Source: JAWKWA01 sp041397765
GTDB lineage: Bacteria > Pseudomonadota > Alphaproteobacteria > Rhizobiales > Hyphomicrobiaceae
Assembly: GCA_041397765.1 (NCBI GenBank)
Contig: JAWKWA010000005.1
Location: 176,426 to 240,425, forward strand
Direction of reading: 5' to 3'
Length of the DNA stretch: 64,000 nt
Below, piece after piece: positions 42,063 to 50,693 of this stretch (its first letter is position 1; every line of letters begins with the position of its first letter). A program made the translations under genes and the position numbers. A model generated the notes under the pieces. The model was not told where the DNA came from, searched no databases, and saw nothing but the letters and a program-made list of their open reading frames with translations.

Positions 42063-43635
42063 GGGGGGGCACCGGCGTAGGCACGCGGTCACACGAGGGC
42101 GCCCCGAGCCGGCGCCGCAGCACCTTTTCCCGCTCCGCCAGCGGGGCTAAGTGGAGGCCTGCCATAGAGTCCCGGTGCTGCCAAGTGCGTTCTGGTGTAA
42201 ATTCCTCGCCCGTCGCTTCAGTGGCAGAGGGTGCCCGATACGGGGGTGAGGGGCAGGCAAATGTCAGAGAGCGGTCTGATTGGCAAGCCTGTCCACGAAG
42301 CGTCCTCTCCCTCTCCCCGCCAGCGGGGAGGGTGCAGAGGCAGGGGAGAGGCCGGTCGGGAGGCGGTACACGGCCCCTGGGTCCCGGCTCTCCGCCTTAA
42401 ACAGGGGAGGAGGGCGGGTGGCAGCGAACAGGCAGTCAATCTGAGGATGACTTGGAAGGACGCAGCCGGGCTCTTCAGTCTGGATAAAACCTCACCATCC
42501 GTTTCCCCGGACGGAGCAAAGCCCGATCCGGGGCCCGAAGCGAGCAGGCAGACGTTCTGGCAGCCCTGGGTCCCGGCTCTCCGCCTGCTGAGCAGGCTTC
42601 GACCCGGAAGTCGGGAGGTGGTGAACGGTGAATCTGAGCGCAGCTCGGCGGGCAGGCGGGGTTGGAGAACGGGCCGTAGGCGAGAGAGAGGTAGCGCGGC
42701 AATGGGCGCCTCCGTCATGTTCGGGCACTTCCCAGGGGGAGCCGCGATGTTCTGGGTCTTCATTCTGGCGGCGGGCGGACAGACGTTCACTGGTCGACGG
42801 ATGATCGCTCCAGGTCTGCAGACCGCCTCGGTTGCGAGGGTTCACGCGCAGGCACGGTGTGAAGCGCGGCTCGTCTGGTCGGGGAGCACGGCGACAGAGC
42901 CACGTCGAGCGGGAGGCGCGGATCAAGCGCTGGCGAAGGGCCTGGAAACTCGCGTTGATCGAGACAGGCAATCCGCAATGGCGCGATTTGTGGGAGGAGT
43001 TCGGCCCGTAGGTCGCATCAGTTGGGAACGATGTGACTCGCCGTTTCCCCGGACGGGCAAAGCCCGATCCGGGGCCCAGGGGCAGGCTGGCAGACGTCTG
43101 GTCCACGGCCCCTGGGTCCCGGCTCTCCGCCTGCGTTTGCGCAGGCTCGGCCCGGAAGACGGAAGAGTGCCGGCCGCAAATCCGAGGATGGCTCAAAAGG
43201 GAACGGAGGGCGGCCGGGAGGTCGGACAGAGGTGCTCGGCTACGGCCGGAGCCATTCAAATTCAGGTAAAACCTCACCACCCGTTTCCCCGGACGGGCGT
43301 AGCCCGGTCGGGGCGCAGGGCCGGCAGGCAGACGGTTTTCTTTCCGCCTGGGTCCCGGCTCTCCGCCTGCTTGCGCAGGCTCCGGCCAGGAAGACGGGAA
43401 GAAGGGTGCCGGCCGCCAATCCGGGGATGGCATCAAAAGGGGAAGGCGGAGGAGAGACGCGGCCGGGAGGGTCGGACAGAGGTGCTCGGCTTGAACGGCG
43501 GAGCCATTCAAATTCGGGTCAAACCTCACCACCCGCTTCCCCGGACGGGCAAGTGGCCCGATCCGGGGCCCCGAAGCGAGCTGGCAGACGTTGGTTGCTG
43601 TCCGGCCCCTCATGTCCCGGCACCTCCGCGCCCCC
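42063..43635. repeat. Tandem array of large double-hairpin repeats
   Basis: About 1.6 kb without a supported gene. Units carry two landmarks. Landmark one is CCCCGGACGGGC-AAA-GCCCGATCCGGGG (written in pieces), a hairpin with one bulge, starting near 42501, 43043, 43283 and 43535. Landmark two is CTGGGTCCCGGCTCTCCGCC near 42377, 42563, 43111 and 43347, followed by GCCTGC-GCGCAGGC stems. The last units repeat at 240 and 252 bp and share the ending GGAGCCATTCAAATTC. At 42306-42330 there is also a near-perfect CCCTCTCCCCGC/GCGGGGAGGG hairpin of the common alphaproteobacterial type. Long open frames on both strands cross the array, but they consist of repeats and lack domain signal. Confidence 0.8.
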
Positions 43636-44019
43636 TCACCGCCGCCCCGCAAAGAACGCCCGCAGCAGCTCGGCCGCCGCCACTTCTCTGATCCCGCCAT
43701 AGACCTCCGGGGCGTGGTGGCAGGTCGGCTGGTGGAAGAAGCGGCAGCCGTGCTCGACGGCGCCGCCCTTCTCGTCGGCGGCGGCGAAGTAGAGGCGGCG
43801 GATGCGGGCGAACGAGATCGCGCCCGCGCACATGGTGCAGGGCTCGAGCGTGACATGGAGATCGGCATCGATGAGCCGCTCCGAGCCGATCCGGGCCGCC
43901 GCCGCCCGCATCGCCAGCATCTCGGCATGGGCGGTCGGATCGGACAACTCGCGCATGCGGTTGCCGGCCACCGCCAGCACCCGGCCCCCGGCCGAGACGA
44001 TCACCGCCCCGACCGGCAC
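43636..44019 (-). CDS. tadA: tRNA adenosine(34) deaminase, start uncertain
   Basis: At least 127 residues of TadA, the zinc enzyme that converts A34 to inosine in tRNA-Arg(ACG). The zinc site is complete: THAEMLAMRAA (His and catalytic Glu) and EPCTMCAGAISFARIRRLYF (two Cys). Normal TadA starts about 15-20 residues before PVGAVIV, and the upstream codons in frame do read LALEAAAAAAARGE, as the family does, but no ATG, GTG or TTG lies in frame there; GTG 44019 is within the conserved domain. A one-base error in the G-run near 44067 would connect to a TTG at 44192. It is convergent with the repeat array and divergent from the pseudouridine synthase gene. Confidence 0.88.
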   Translation of the reverse strand: MPVGAVIVSAGGRVLAVAGNRMRELSDPTAHAEMLAMRAAAARIGSERLIDADLHVTLEPCTMCAGAISFARIRRLYFAAADEKGGAVEHGCRFFHQPTCHHAPEVYGGIREVAAAELLRAFFAGRR

Positions 44020-44191
44020 CTCGCCCCGCGCCGCCGCCGCCGCCGCCGCCTCGAGCGCGAGCCCCCGCAGTCGAAATCTGTGCCCCGGGCGGCGGAACCT
44101 TCCGCGCCCTCGCCCGTGGTGGGTGGCCTCGCCGGGCCTTCGATGTCATAAGAGCCTCGATCCGCGGACGAGAAGGGACCTCGATCATCCA

Positions 44192-45381
44192 ATGAAGAAC
44201 AGGACCGGCCGTCAAGGTGGGAGCGGGCCGTCGGGCCGGCGGCGGCGCGGGCCGGCCGGCGCGGCCGAGGGGCCCGGGGCCGCTGGCACCCGCATCGCCA
44301 AAGCGATCGCCCGGGCCGGCCTCTGCTCGCGCCGCGATGCCGAGCTGCTGATCGCCGAAGGGCGGGTCGCCGTCAACGGCCGGGTACTGGCGAGTCCCGC
44401 CTTCAATGTCGGCCCCGCCGACCGCGTCACCGTCGACGGCCGCGAGCTGCCCGCCCCCGAGGAGGTCCGGCTCTGGCGCTATCACAAGCCGCGCGGCCGC
44501 GTCACCACCCATCGCGATCCCGAAGGCCGCCCGACCGTCTTCGAGGCGCTGCCCGCCGAGCTCGGCCGCGTCATCTCGGTCGGCCGGCTCGATTTCAACA
44601 CCGAGGGGCTGCTGCTCCTCACCAATTCCGGCGAGCTCGCCCGCCACATGGAGCTGCCCGCCACCGGCTGGATGCGGCGCTACCGTGTCCGCGCCTATGG
44701 CACGCTCACTCAAGGCTCGCTCGATCCGCTGAAGTCGGGCGTCACCGTCGGGGGCGTGCGCTACGGCCCCATCGAGGCCACGCTCGAGCGCGTCCAGGGC
44801 GACAATTCCTGATCCTGATCGGCATCCGCGAGGGCAAGAACCGCGAGGTGCGCACCGTTCTCGAAAGCCTCGGCCTCACCGTCAACCGGCTGATCCGCGT
44901 CTCCTACGGCCCCTTCCAGCTCGCCGAGCTGCCGCCCGGCGCCGTCGAGGAGGTGAAGCGCCGCGTGCTCGCCGACCAGCTCGGCGCCAGCCTCGCGGAG
45001 GATCTGGGCCTGAAGGGCGACCGCCATCCGGTGCAGGTGCGTCGAAGCGCGCCGGCGGGCAAAGTCGTGCCGCGGTCGCGGCCGAGGGAGGGCACGGCCG
45101 GGCACGAGGCGGAGGATCGCCCGGCGCGCAAGCCGCGACGGATGGGCAAGCCGGAACTGCGGGACGCGGGGCCGCGCCCCCGGGCCGAAGGGCGCGAGAG
45201 GTCCGCACGGGGAGGCGAGGCAGGGACGGGGGAGCAGAAGGGGCGCAAGCGCGCCCGTGTCCGCCTCGGCGGGACGGCGGAGCCGGTTGCCGGTGCCGGC
45301 GCCCGCCCCGCAGGCGGTCGCCGGGGCGTCGGGCCTTCCGGCAAGCCCCGCTCCCGGCCGCCGAAGCCGCGCAAGGGTTGA
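44192..45381 (+). pseudogene. RsuA/RluB-type rRNA pseudouridine synthase, single frameshift
   Basis: The product isomerises uridine in rRNA. An S4 domain (TRIAKAIARAGLCSRRDAELLIAEGRVAVNGRVL, in pieces) is followed by the synthase domain with the catalytic Asp in GRLDFNTEGLLLLTN and HKPRGRVTTHRDPEGRPTVFE. The frame stops at TGA 44810-44812 directly after VQGDNS, while the next frame continues LIGIREGKNREVRTVLESLGLTVNRLIRVSYGPFQL (in pieces), exactly what the family has next. One missing base (G) near 44811 explains it. After the domain there are about 120 low-complexity Arg/Gly/Lys/Pro residues, usual for RluB relatives in Hyphomicrobiales. Read across the indel, the gene is complete; error is likelier than decay. 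Confidence 0.85.
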
Positions 45382-45447
45382 GGCTTCAGAGGCGCCCGGC
45401 GATCCGAGGGCCGGGGGCGCCGCGCAGGTGCGGGTGATGAGGCGCCT

Positions 45448-45476
45448 GCGATCAGGCCCCGCCCGTTCCTGATCGC
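45448..45476. terminator. Bidirectional hairpin between convergent genes
   Basis: GCGATCAGG (45448-45456) pairs perfectly with CCTGATCGC (45468-45476), 9 bp with an 11-base loop. It lies midway between the end of the pseudouridine synthase gene and the end of the octaprenyl-diphosphate synthase gene. No T run is seen on either side, so it may act as a weak or Rho-assisted terminator. Confidence 0.5.
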
Positions 45477-45499
45477 CCGTGCCGGACGCCGGTGCCGGA

Positions 45500-46516
45500 T
45501 CAGTGCGCGCGGCTGATGCAGAAATCGATGACGTCGACCAGCGCCGACTTGTGCGCGCTCTCGGGGAAGATCGCCATGGCGTCGCGGGCGATCGAGCCGT
45601 AATGGCGCGCCCGCTCGATCGTGTCCTCGATCGCCCGGTGTCGCCGCATCAGCTCGATGGCATGGGCAAGGTCGCCCTCGCCGATCTCGCCGTCCTCGAG
45701 CGTGCGCTTCCAGAAGGCCCGCTCCTCGTCGCAGCCGCGCCGGTAGCACAGCACCACCGGGAGCGTGATCTTGCCCTCGCGGAAATCGTCGCCGACCGAC
45801 TTGCCGAGCCGCGCCTCGATCCCCGAATAGTCGAGCGCATCGTCGACGAGCTGGAAGGCGAGGCCGAGATTCTTGCCGTAGGACCGGAGCGCCGCCTGCT
45901 CCGCATTCGGCCGCTCGGCGATCGCCGCGCCGACCTCGGCAGCGGCCGAGAACAGCGCCGCCGTCTTGGCGGTGATGACGGCGAGATACTCGTCCTCGGT
46001 CGTCGCGGTGTTCTTGGAGGCGGAAAGCTGCATGACCTCGCCCTCCGCGATCACGGCGGCGGCGGTGGAGAGGATCTTCAGCGCCTTCAGCGAGCCGACA
46101 TCGACCATCATGCGGAACGACTGGCCGAGCAGGAAGTCGCCGACGAGGACGCTCGCCTGGTTGCCCCAGACGAGCCGCGCCGTCGGCTTGCCGCGCCTGA
46201 GAGCCGACTCGTCGACGACGTCGTCGTGCAGCAGCGTCGCGGTATGCATGAACTCGACGCTGGCGGCGAGCGTCACATGGCTGTCGCCCTTGTAGCCGCA
46301 CATGCGCGCGCTCGCGAGCGTCAACATCGGCCGCAGCCGCTTGCCGCCCGAATCGATCAGATGGCTGGCGAGCTCGGGGATGAGATCGACGTCCGACTGC
46401 GCCTTGTCGAGAATGATGTTGTTGACCCGCCCCATGTCGCTGGCGACGAGATCGAGGAGCGGCTTGATGCTGGCTTGAGGATCCCGAGACTCTTCGAGCG
46501 AAACGACGACACCCAC
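45500..46516 (-). CDS. Octaprenyl-diphosphate synthase (trans-polyprenyl synthetase)
   Basis: About 338 residues. The enzyme extends farnesyl diphosphate with isopentenyl units to make the ubiquinone side chain. The first aspartate-rich motif is LLHDDVVDESALRRGKP and the second is QLVDDALDYSG; GGKRLRPML is the conserved N-terminal substrate site. All helices and length fit the polyprenyl, not the short-chain, class. The start is taken as GTG 46516 (GVVVSLEESRDPQASIKPL), which gives the usual length; another GTG at 46552 adds 12 residues. Upstream a TTGACC/TATAGT pair could be its promoter. Its product is the substrate of UbiA at 27.5 kb. Confidence 0.92.
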   Translation of the reverse strand: MGVVVSLEESRDPQASIKPLLDLVASDMGRVNNIILDKAQSDVDLIPELASHLIDSGGKRLRPMLTLASARMCGYKGDSHVTLAASVEFMHTATLLHDDVVDESALRRGKPTARLVWGNQASVLVGDFLLGQSFRMMVDVGSLKALKILSTAAAVIAEGEVMQLSASKNTATTEDEYLAVITAKTAALFSAAAEVGAAIAERPNAEQAALRSYGKNLGLAFQLVDDALDYSGIEARLGKSVGDDFREGKITLPVVLCYRRGCDEERAFWKRTLEDGEIGEGDLAHAIELMRRHRAIEDTIERARHYGSIARDAMAIFPESAHKSALVDVIDFCISRAH

Positions 46517-46639
46517 GAACGGACCCCGCTGATCGGCGCCGGGCCTCGACACCCCGGCCAGCCGGTGGAACTTGCAGTCGAGCGGCGGGCATGGTCATGA
46601 TCCGCCGGAGCCGCCAGGGCGCCGCTCGTTCGTGGGCCG

Positions 46640-46670
46640 ACTATAGGCACCGGCTTTGACGGCAGGTCAA
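46640..46670 (-). promoter_or_regulatory. Candidate sigma-70 promoter of the polyprenyl synthase gene
   Basis: On the minus strand TTGACC (46670-46665) and TATAGT (46645-46640) are separated by 19 bases, somewhat long but acceptable, and lie about 124 bases upstream of the chosen GTG. The surrounding gap 46517-46791 holds the divergent start of the DUF2007 gene and no other gene. Confidence 0.4.
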
Positions 46671-46791
46671 GCCACATCGCCGTCGCCCCTCGACGACGGT
46701 CTTTCGACATGGCGGACGGCGTCGCGGAGCGGCCGGACGACAGGGCGTCGGCAGGTGGCACGCGTGCGCGATCGTCGACGAGGATATTCAG

Positions 46792-47016
46792 ATGCGCGAG
46801 CTGATCCGGACCAACGATGCCGTGCTCGTCAGCCTCATCGAGGCCGTATTGTCGGAGGCGGGGCTCGTCAGCTTCGTCGCCGACGGCCATATGAGCGTGC
46901 TCGAGGGCTCGCTCGGCATTCTGCCGCGACGCGTCCTGGTCGCCGATGACGAGTGGGACGAGGCGCGCCGGCTCGTCGTCGAGGCGGGTGTGGAACAGGC
47001 GCTGCTGTCGCCATGA
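46792..47016 (+). CDS. DUF2007 family putative signal-transducing protein
   Basis: A 74-residue protein of the DUF2007 family: MRELIRTNDAVLVSLIEAVLSEAGLVSFVADGHMSVLEGSLGILPRRVLVADDEWDEARRLV (read in pieces), a small ferredoxin-like fold. The function is unproven, and the name 'signal transducing' comes from distant similarity to PII-type folds. It diverges from the polyprenyl synthase gene, and its TGA overlaps the ATG of the following methyltransferase. This trio is conserved in Hyphomicrobiales. GAGGAT lies seven bases before the ATG. Confidence 0.88.
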   Translation: MRELIRTNDAVLVSLIEAVLSEAGLVSFVADGHMSVLEGSLGILPRRVLVADDEWDEARRLVVEAGVEQALLSP

Positions 47017-47843
47017 CCGGTGGCGCGAGCGGTGGTGAGGAGGCGGCCGCCTCGGCGGCGGCGCGGCTCGGGCCGTTGACCGACGATGCCTTTCTCGGCG
47101 GCCGCCTCGCCATCCTGCAGCCGCGCCACGGTCTGCGGGCGGGCCTCGATGCGGTCATGCTGGCTGCCGCCGTGCCAGCCCCGGCGAGCGGCCCGTTCCA
47201 CCTTCTCGAGGCCGGCGCCGGCACCGGCGTCGCCGCGCTCGCCGTCGCCGCCCGCATCGCCACCGCCGAGGTTGCCGGCATCGAGATCGATGGCGATCTC
47301 GTCGCGCTCGCCTCGCAGAACGCGCGCCGCAACGGCCTTGCGCCGCGTGCGCGATTTGTCGAGGGCGATGTCTGTCGGGGAGCCGCCTCCCTCGCGGCCG
47401 AAGGGCTGATGCCCGGCTCCTTCGATCATGTCGTCGCCAACCCGCCCTACCTGACGGCCGGTGCCGGCCGCACCTCGCCCGATCCCCGCCGCGATCGCGC
47501 GATCGCCATGGCCCCGGGCGACCTCGGGCGCTGGGCCCGCTTTCTCGCCGCCATGGCCGCCTCGGGCGGCGGTCTGACGCTGATCCACCGCGCCGACCGG
47601 CTGGCCGAAATTCTCGACGCGCTCGAGGGGCGCTTCGGTGCCCTGGCCGTCCGGCCGCTCTACCCCCGAGAGGGCATGCCGGCCACGCGCATCCTCGTCT
47701 CCGGCCGCCGTGACAGCCGCGCCCCTCTCGCGATCCTCCCTGGCCTCGTCCTTCATCGGCCCGAGGGCGGTTTCACGGCCAGGGCCGAGGCCATCCTGCG
47801 TGCCGGGCAGGGGCTCGATCCGCAGGAGCAGGCGTTGCCCTAA
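47013..47843 (+). CDS. N6-adenine methyltransferase, TrmN6/YfiC-like
   Basis: A 276-residue SAM-dependent methyltransferase with the amino-methylase motif VANPPYLTAG (N-P-P-Y), preceded by LLEAGAGTGVAALAVAAR (motif I) and AGIEIDGDLVALASQNARRNGL (motif II). QPRHGLRAGLDAVMLAAAVPA is typical of the COG4123 group, which modifies adenine 37 of tRNA-Val in E. coli; the same substrate here is inference. ATG 47013 overlaps the DUF2007 stop by four bases, so the two are translationally coupled. The upstream frame adds only 20 unsupported residues. Confidence 0.85.
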   Translation: MTGGASGGEEAAASAAARLGPLTDDAFLGGRLAILQPRHGLRAGLDAVMLAAAVPAPASGPFHLLEAGAGTGVAALAVAARIATAEVAGIEIDGDLVALASQNARRNGLAPRARFVEGDVCRGAASLAAEGLMPGSFDHVVANPPYLTAGAGRTSPDPRRDRAIAMAPGDLGRWARFLAAMAASGGGLTLIHRADRLAEILDALEGRFGALAVRPLYPREGMPATRILVSGRRDSRAPLAILPGLVLHRPEGGFTARAEAILRAGQGLDPQEQALP

Positions 47844-48203
47844 GGGCACAATTTTCTCCAATCCGCCGGCATCCCGATTGTTCCGAAACCGTCGCGGCAG
47901 CGGCGGAGGCGCCCGCGATCTGGTGCGAGCATCGGGAAAACGATGGAATTAGAGCAGGTTGCCCCGAGAGGCCGATGCAACCTATTGCGGCCGCCGGCCA
48001 TCGCGGCGAAGCGGGCGGATTTTCCTCCCGCGGTCACAAATCGCCTTGCCGCCAAGTGATTCACGGAAATATGAGGGATTTCGATGGGCCCGAGCATATC
48101 CGGGCCCTTTGGTTCGACCTCTTGAGAGTAGCGGCAGGATCAGGAAAGACCTGGGTGCGCGGCCGATCCGGCCGGAAGTGAGCGCGCCCGAGCGGGCTAG
48201 GGA
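47844..48203. other. Intergenic region with a hairpin
   Basis: 360 bases without a supported gene. GGGAAAACGATGGAATTAGA followed by GCAGG (47935-47959) resembles a piece of the AGAGC-type intergenic repeats of this order. At 48086-48107 GGGCCCG pairs perfectly with CGGGCCC (8-base loop) and is followed by TTTGG, a weak terminator-like signal. The last 90 bases should hold the promoter of the next gene. Confidence 0.45.
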
Positions 48204-49118
48204 ATGATCGTCCTCATCGGCACGGCTGTGACACTGGCGCTCGGGCTGCTCATCGCCGTTCTGTGGCCGCGCGAGCCGAAGAGGCCGACCGCGACGCCCG
48301 AGACGTTGCCCGATCGTCCCGCCTCCTTCGGCTACCGCACCTCCTGGCTCGCCATTCGCACCCGCGACACCCGCCGCGTCGTCGAGGCGCTCGGCCTCTC
48401 GGAGGTCGAGGAGAGTGGCTGGACCGCCGGCATCGAGGCCGTCTATGTCGAGCCGCGCGCCAACAGCCATGTCTTCGTCTCCCCGCCGGTCTCCGGCTGG
48501 ACCTTCGTCGTCGGCCTCGCGCTGCCTCATCCGGTCGGCACGCGCTTTGCCGACACCTGCACGCCGCTGCTCATGGATCTCGGCCGGCAGTTCATCGAGG
48601 TGCAGTATTTCTTCACCTTCCCGGAGATGGATTTCTACGCCTGGGCGCGGGTGATCGACGGCAAGCTGTCACGCGCTTTCGCCTGGGGCGACGAGGGGAT
48701 CATCTGGAACTCGGGCCGTGTCACCAAGGAAGAGAAGCTGCTCGGCCTCAGAATCCTCGAGCCGCGCGCGACGGACGCGCCCCAGGTGGGTTTCGGCGAG
48801 AGCGGCACCTATCCGACCGAGGATCACGTCGTCGACCTCGCCGGTCGCTGGAGCCTCGACCCGACGACGCTCGACACCATCGAGGGGCCGCTCGCCGTCG
48901 CCTTCGGCTATCTCGGCCGCACGCCGGCTCATTGGCGGATGCGGCGCGCACAGCCGCGAAAGGCCGGCCGTCCTGCCGCGCGCCCCGCAGTCTGCGAGCC
49001 GCACCTCGAGACGCCCTCGCCCGAGCCGCGTGTCGAGACCGTGGCCGCCGTGTCGCAGGATGATCCGCCAGGCCGCCCGCCGCGCGGCTCGCGGCCCTAT
49101 CTGCGGCCCGTAACCTGA
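48204..49118 (+). CDS. Unknown protein with an N-terminal membrane anchor
   Basis: A 304-residue protein that I do not recognise. Residues 1-22 (MIVLIGTAVTLALGLLIAVLW) form a single membrane segment followed by PREPKRP, so the rest probably stays on one side of the membrane, anchored. The middle looks like a folded alpha/beta domain: SWLAIRTRDTRRVVEALGL, SGWTAGIEAVYVEPRANSHVFVSPPVSGWTFVVGLALP (in pieces), EVQYFFTFPEMDFYAWARVIDGKLSRAFAWGDEGI. The last 60 residues are Arg/Pro-rich and low-complexity. The ATG lies just after CTAGGGA, a close Shine-Dalgarno. No neighbour gives a hint of function. Confidence 0.7.
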   Translation: MIVLIGTAVTLALGLLIAVLWPREPKRPTATPETLPDRPASFGYRTSWLAIRTRDTRRVVEALGLSEVEESGWTAGIEAVYVEPRANSHVFVSPPVSGWTFVVGLALPHPVGTRFADTCTPLLMDLGRQFIEVQYFFTFPEMDFYAWARVIDGKLSRAFAWGDEGIIWNSGRVTKEEKLLGLRILEPRATDAPQVGFGESGTYPTEDHVVDLAGRWSLDPTTLDTIEGPLAVAFGYLGRTPAHWRMRRAQPRKAGRPAARPAVCEPHLETPSPEPRVETVAAVSQDDPPGRPPRGSRPYLRPVT

Positions 49119-49235
49119 TCAACTTCACCTGAACTGCGCGACCTGCCTGTGCGTTGCCATCGAACGGACGCTCTCTGGCGATGGCCGCATGCGTGTGCCG
49201 GAGGGCCGTCGCGACCAGACCACCTCGCGAAAGTC

Positions 49236-49352
49236 CTGAATTTCGCGCGGTGGCATCCGCGCGCGGGGCTGGCGGGGCGGCCGCGCGCAAGCAAAGGAGC
49301 GACAAGGCCGGCGCGCATCCAACTGGATCACGATCAGTCTTCTGCGCGCCGG
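49236..49352. repeat. GC-rich dispersed intergenic repeat, second locus
   Basis: The core GCGCGCGGGGCTGGCGGGG followed by CGGCCGCGCGCAAGCAAAGGAG starts at 49259 and differs from the copy at 2098 by one base over the first 37. The match continues through TCCAACTGGATCACGA to TGCGCGCCGGTGTG, and upstream through TGAATTTCGCG. It fills most of the gap 49119-49437; no gene is seen there. Confidence 0.8.
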
Positions 49353-49437
49353 TGTGAAAGGCTGAGCCGAGGCGACATCCACGGCCCGGCATGGTTTGAT
49401 CCATGGATCGCCGGTTTCAACGATCCTGGAGCGCGCC

Positions 49438-50637
49438 ATGACCAGCCCCGCAATCAGCGCCGCCTACTCCCGACTGGGCCGGACGATGCCGAAGCCGCGA
49501 CCGAGCTTGAGCTTTCGGGCGACAGCAGCCTTGTGCGCCCTCGCGATCGGGCTCGTCGCCACGGTCGGTGCACTCGCCCCCGCCCGCGTCTCGGCCGGCG
49601 AGCCGCAGATCGACTTCACCCTGCCTCCGGGCTTCTCGGCGAGCCTCTATGCGACCGGGCTCGGCCGGGCCCGCCTCATGGCCATGACGCCGGCGGGCGA
49701 CATCGTGCTCTCCTCGCCGCCTCGCCGGGTGCTTCTCGTCAAGGCCGATCGCGATGGTGATGGCCGCTCCGACGATACGGTCGTGCTGCTCGAGGGCTTG
49801 CGCCGCCCGCACGGCCTCTCGCTCGATCCAGGCCGACTGATCGTCGCGACCGAGGATCAGGTGCTCGCCTATCCCTTCGACGCCGATGCCGGGCGCATCA
49901 CCGGCGATCCGGCCGTCCTGCTCGACGGCATGCCCCGCGATGGCGGTCACTCCACCCGCACCGTCCGTCGCGGTCCCGACGGCGCCCTCTACGTCTCGAT
50001 CGGCTCGAGCTGCAATGTCTGCACCGAGCGCAATCCCTGGCGCGCGGCGATCCTGAGGCTGAGCCGCGATGGCGAGCCCGAGATTTTCGCCACCGGCCTC
50101 AGGAACACGGTGGGCTTCGATTGGGAGCCGGCGACCGGCACCATGTATGGCGTCGACAACGGTCGCGACTGGCTCGGCGACGACTTTCCCCCCGACGAGC
50201 TCAACCGCATCGAGCGCGGCAGCTTCTACGGTTGGCCCTATTTCAATGGCGACAACGTGCCCGACCCCGATTATGGCCGGCTCGCCGAGGCGGGCCGCGT
50301 CACCCCGGTCGCGCCCGTGCACGGCTTCGGCGCCCATGTGGCGCCGCTGTCGGTCCATTTCCTGAAGCTTCAGACGGCGCCGGCCCTTCAGGGCGCCGCG
50401 CTCGTCGCCGAGCACGGCAGTTGGAACCGCTCCAAGCGTGCCGGCTATCGCCTCGTGGCGGTCACCATCGATCCCGATGGCGAGGTCGCCGAGCAGCCCT
50501 TCATGAGCGGCTTTCTCGATGCCGGTCAGGTCCGGGGCCGTCCGGTCGACACGCTGGAAGCGCCCTCGGGCGACATCTTCGTCACCGACGACCTGAACGG
50601 CGCCATCTGGCGGATCACCTACCAGCCGCCCGGCTGA
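49438..50637 (+). CDS. Exported PQQ-dependent sugar dehydrogenase / sorbosone dehydrogenase-type beta-propeller
   Basis: A 399-residue protein. A signal peptide covers roughly residues 18-53 (ALCALAIGLVATVGALAPARVSAG). The mature part is a soluble six-bladed propeller of the GDH-B/Asd type: GFSASLYATGLGRARLMAM, RPHGLSLDPGRLIVATEDQ, GHSTRTVRRGPDGALYVSIGSSCNVC, NTVGFDWEPATGTMYGVDNGRDWLGDDFPPDELNRI (in pieces) and FVTDDLNGAIWRI. The VSIGSSCNVC and ELN elements are typical of these L-sorbosone/aldose-type relatives. It would act in the periplasm with PQQ as cofactor; the substrate is not known. ATG 49438 with GGAG close upstream is preferred over ATG 49396. Confidence 0.88.
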   Translation: MTSPAISAAYSRLGRTMPKPRPSLSFRATAALCALAIGLVATVGALAPARVSAGEPQIDFTLPPGFSASLYATGLGRARLMAMTPAGDIVLSSPPRRVLLVKADRDGDGRSDDTVVLLEGLRRPHGLSLDPGRLIVATEDQVLAYPFDADAGRITGDPAVLLDGMPRDGGHSTRTVRRGPDGALYVSIGSSCNVCTERNPWRAAILRLSRDGEPEIFATGLRNTVGFDWEPATGTMYGVDNGRDWLGDDFPPDELNRIERGSFYGWPYFNGDNVPDPDYGRLAEAGRVTPVAPVHGFGAHVAPLSVHFLKLQTAPALQGAALVAEHGSWNRSKRAGYRLVAVTIDPDGEVAEQPFMSGFLDAGQVRGRPVDTLEAPSGDIFVTDDLNGAIWRITYQPPG

Positions 50638-50693
50638 GGCGATGCGGCAGGAGATCCCCTCGCGCGCACGCGGCCGCTCTCAGGGCCTGGCGA

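Noticed and set aside
42231..43928. Long frames on both strands across the 42-43.6 kb array as a repeat protein
   Set aside because: Composition is Arg/Pro/Gly-rich with no predicted fold, both strands are open equally, and the units are not multiples of three.
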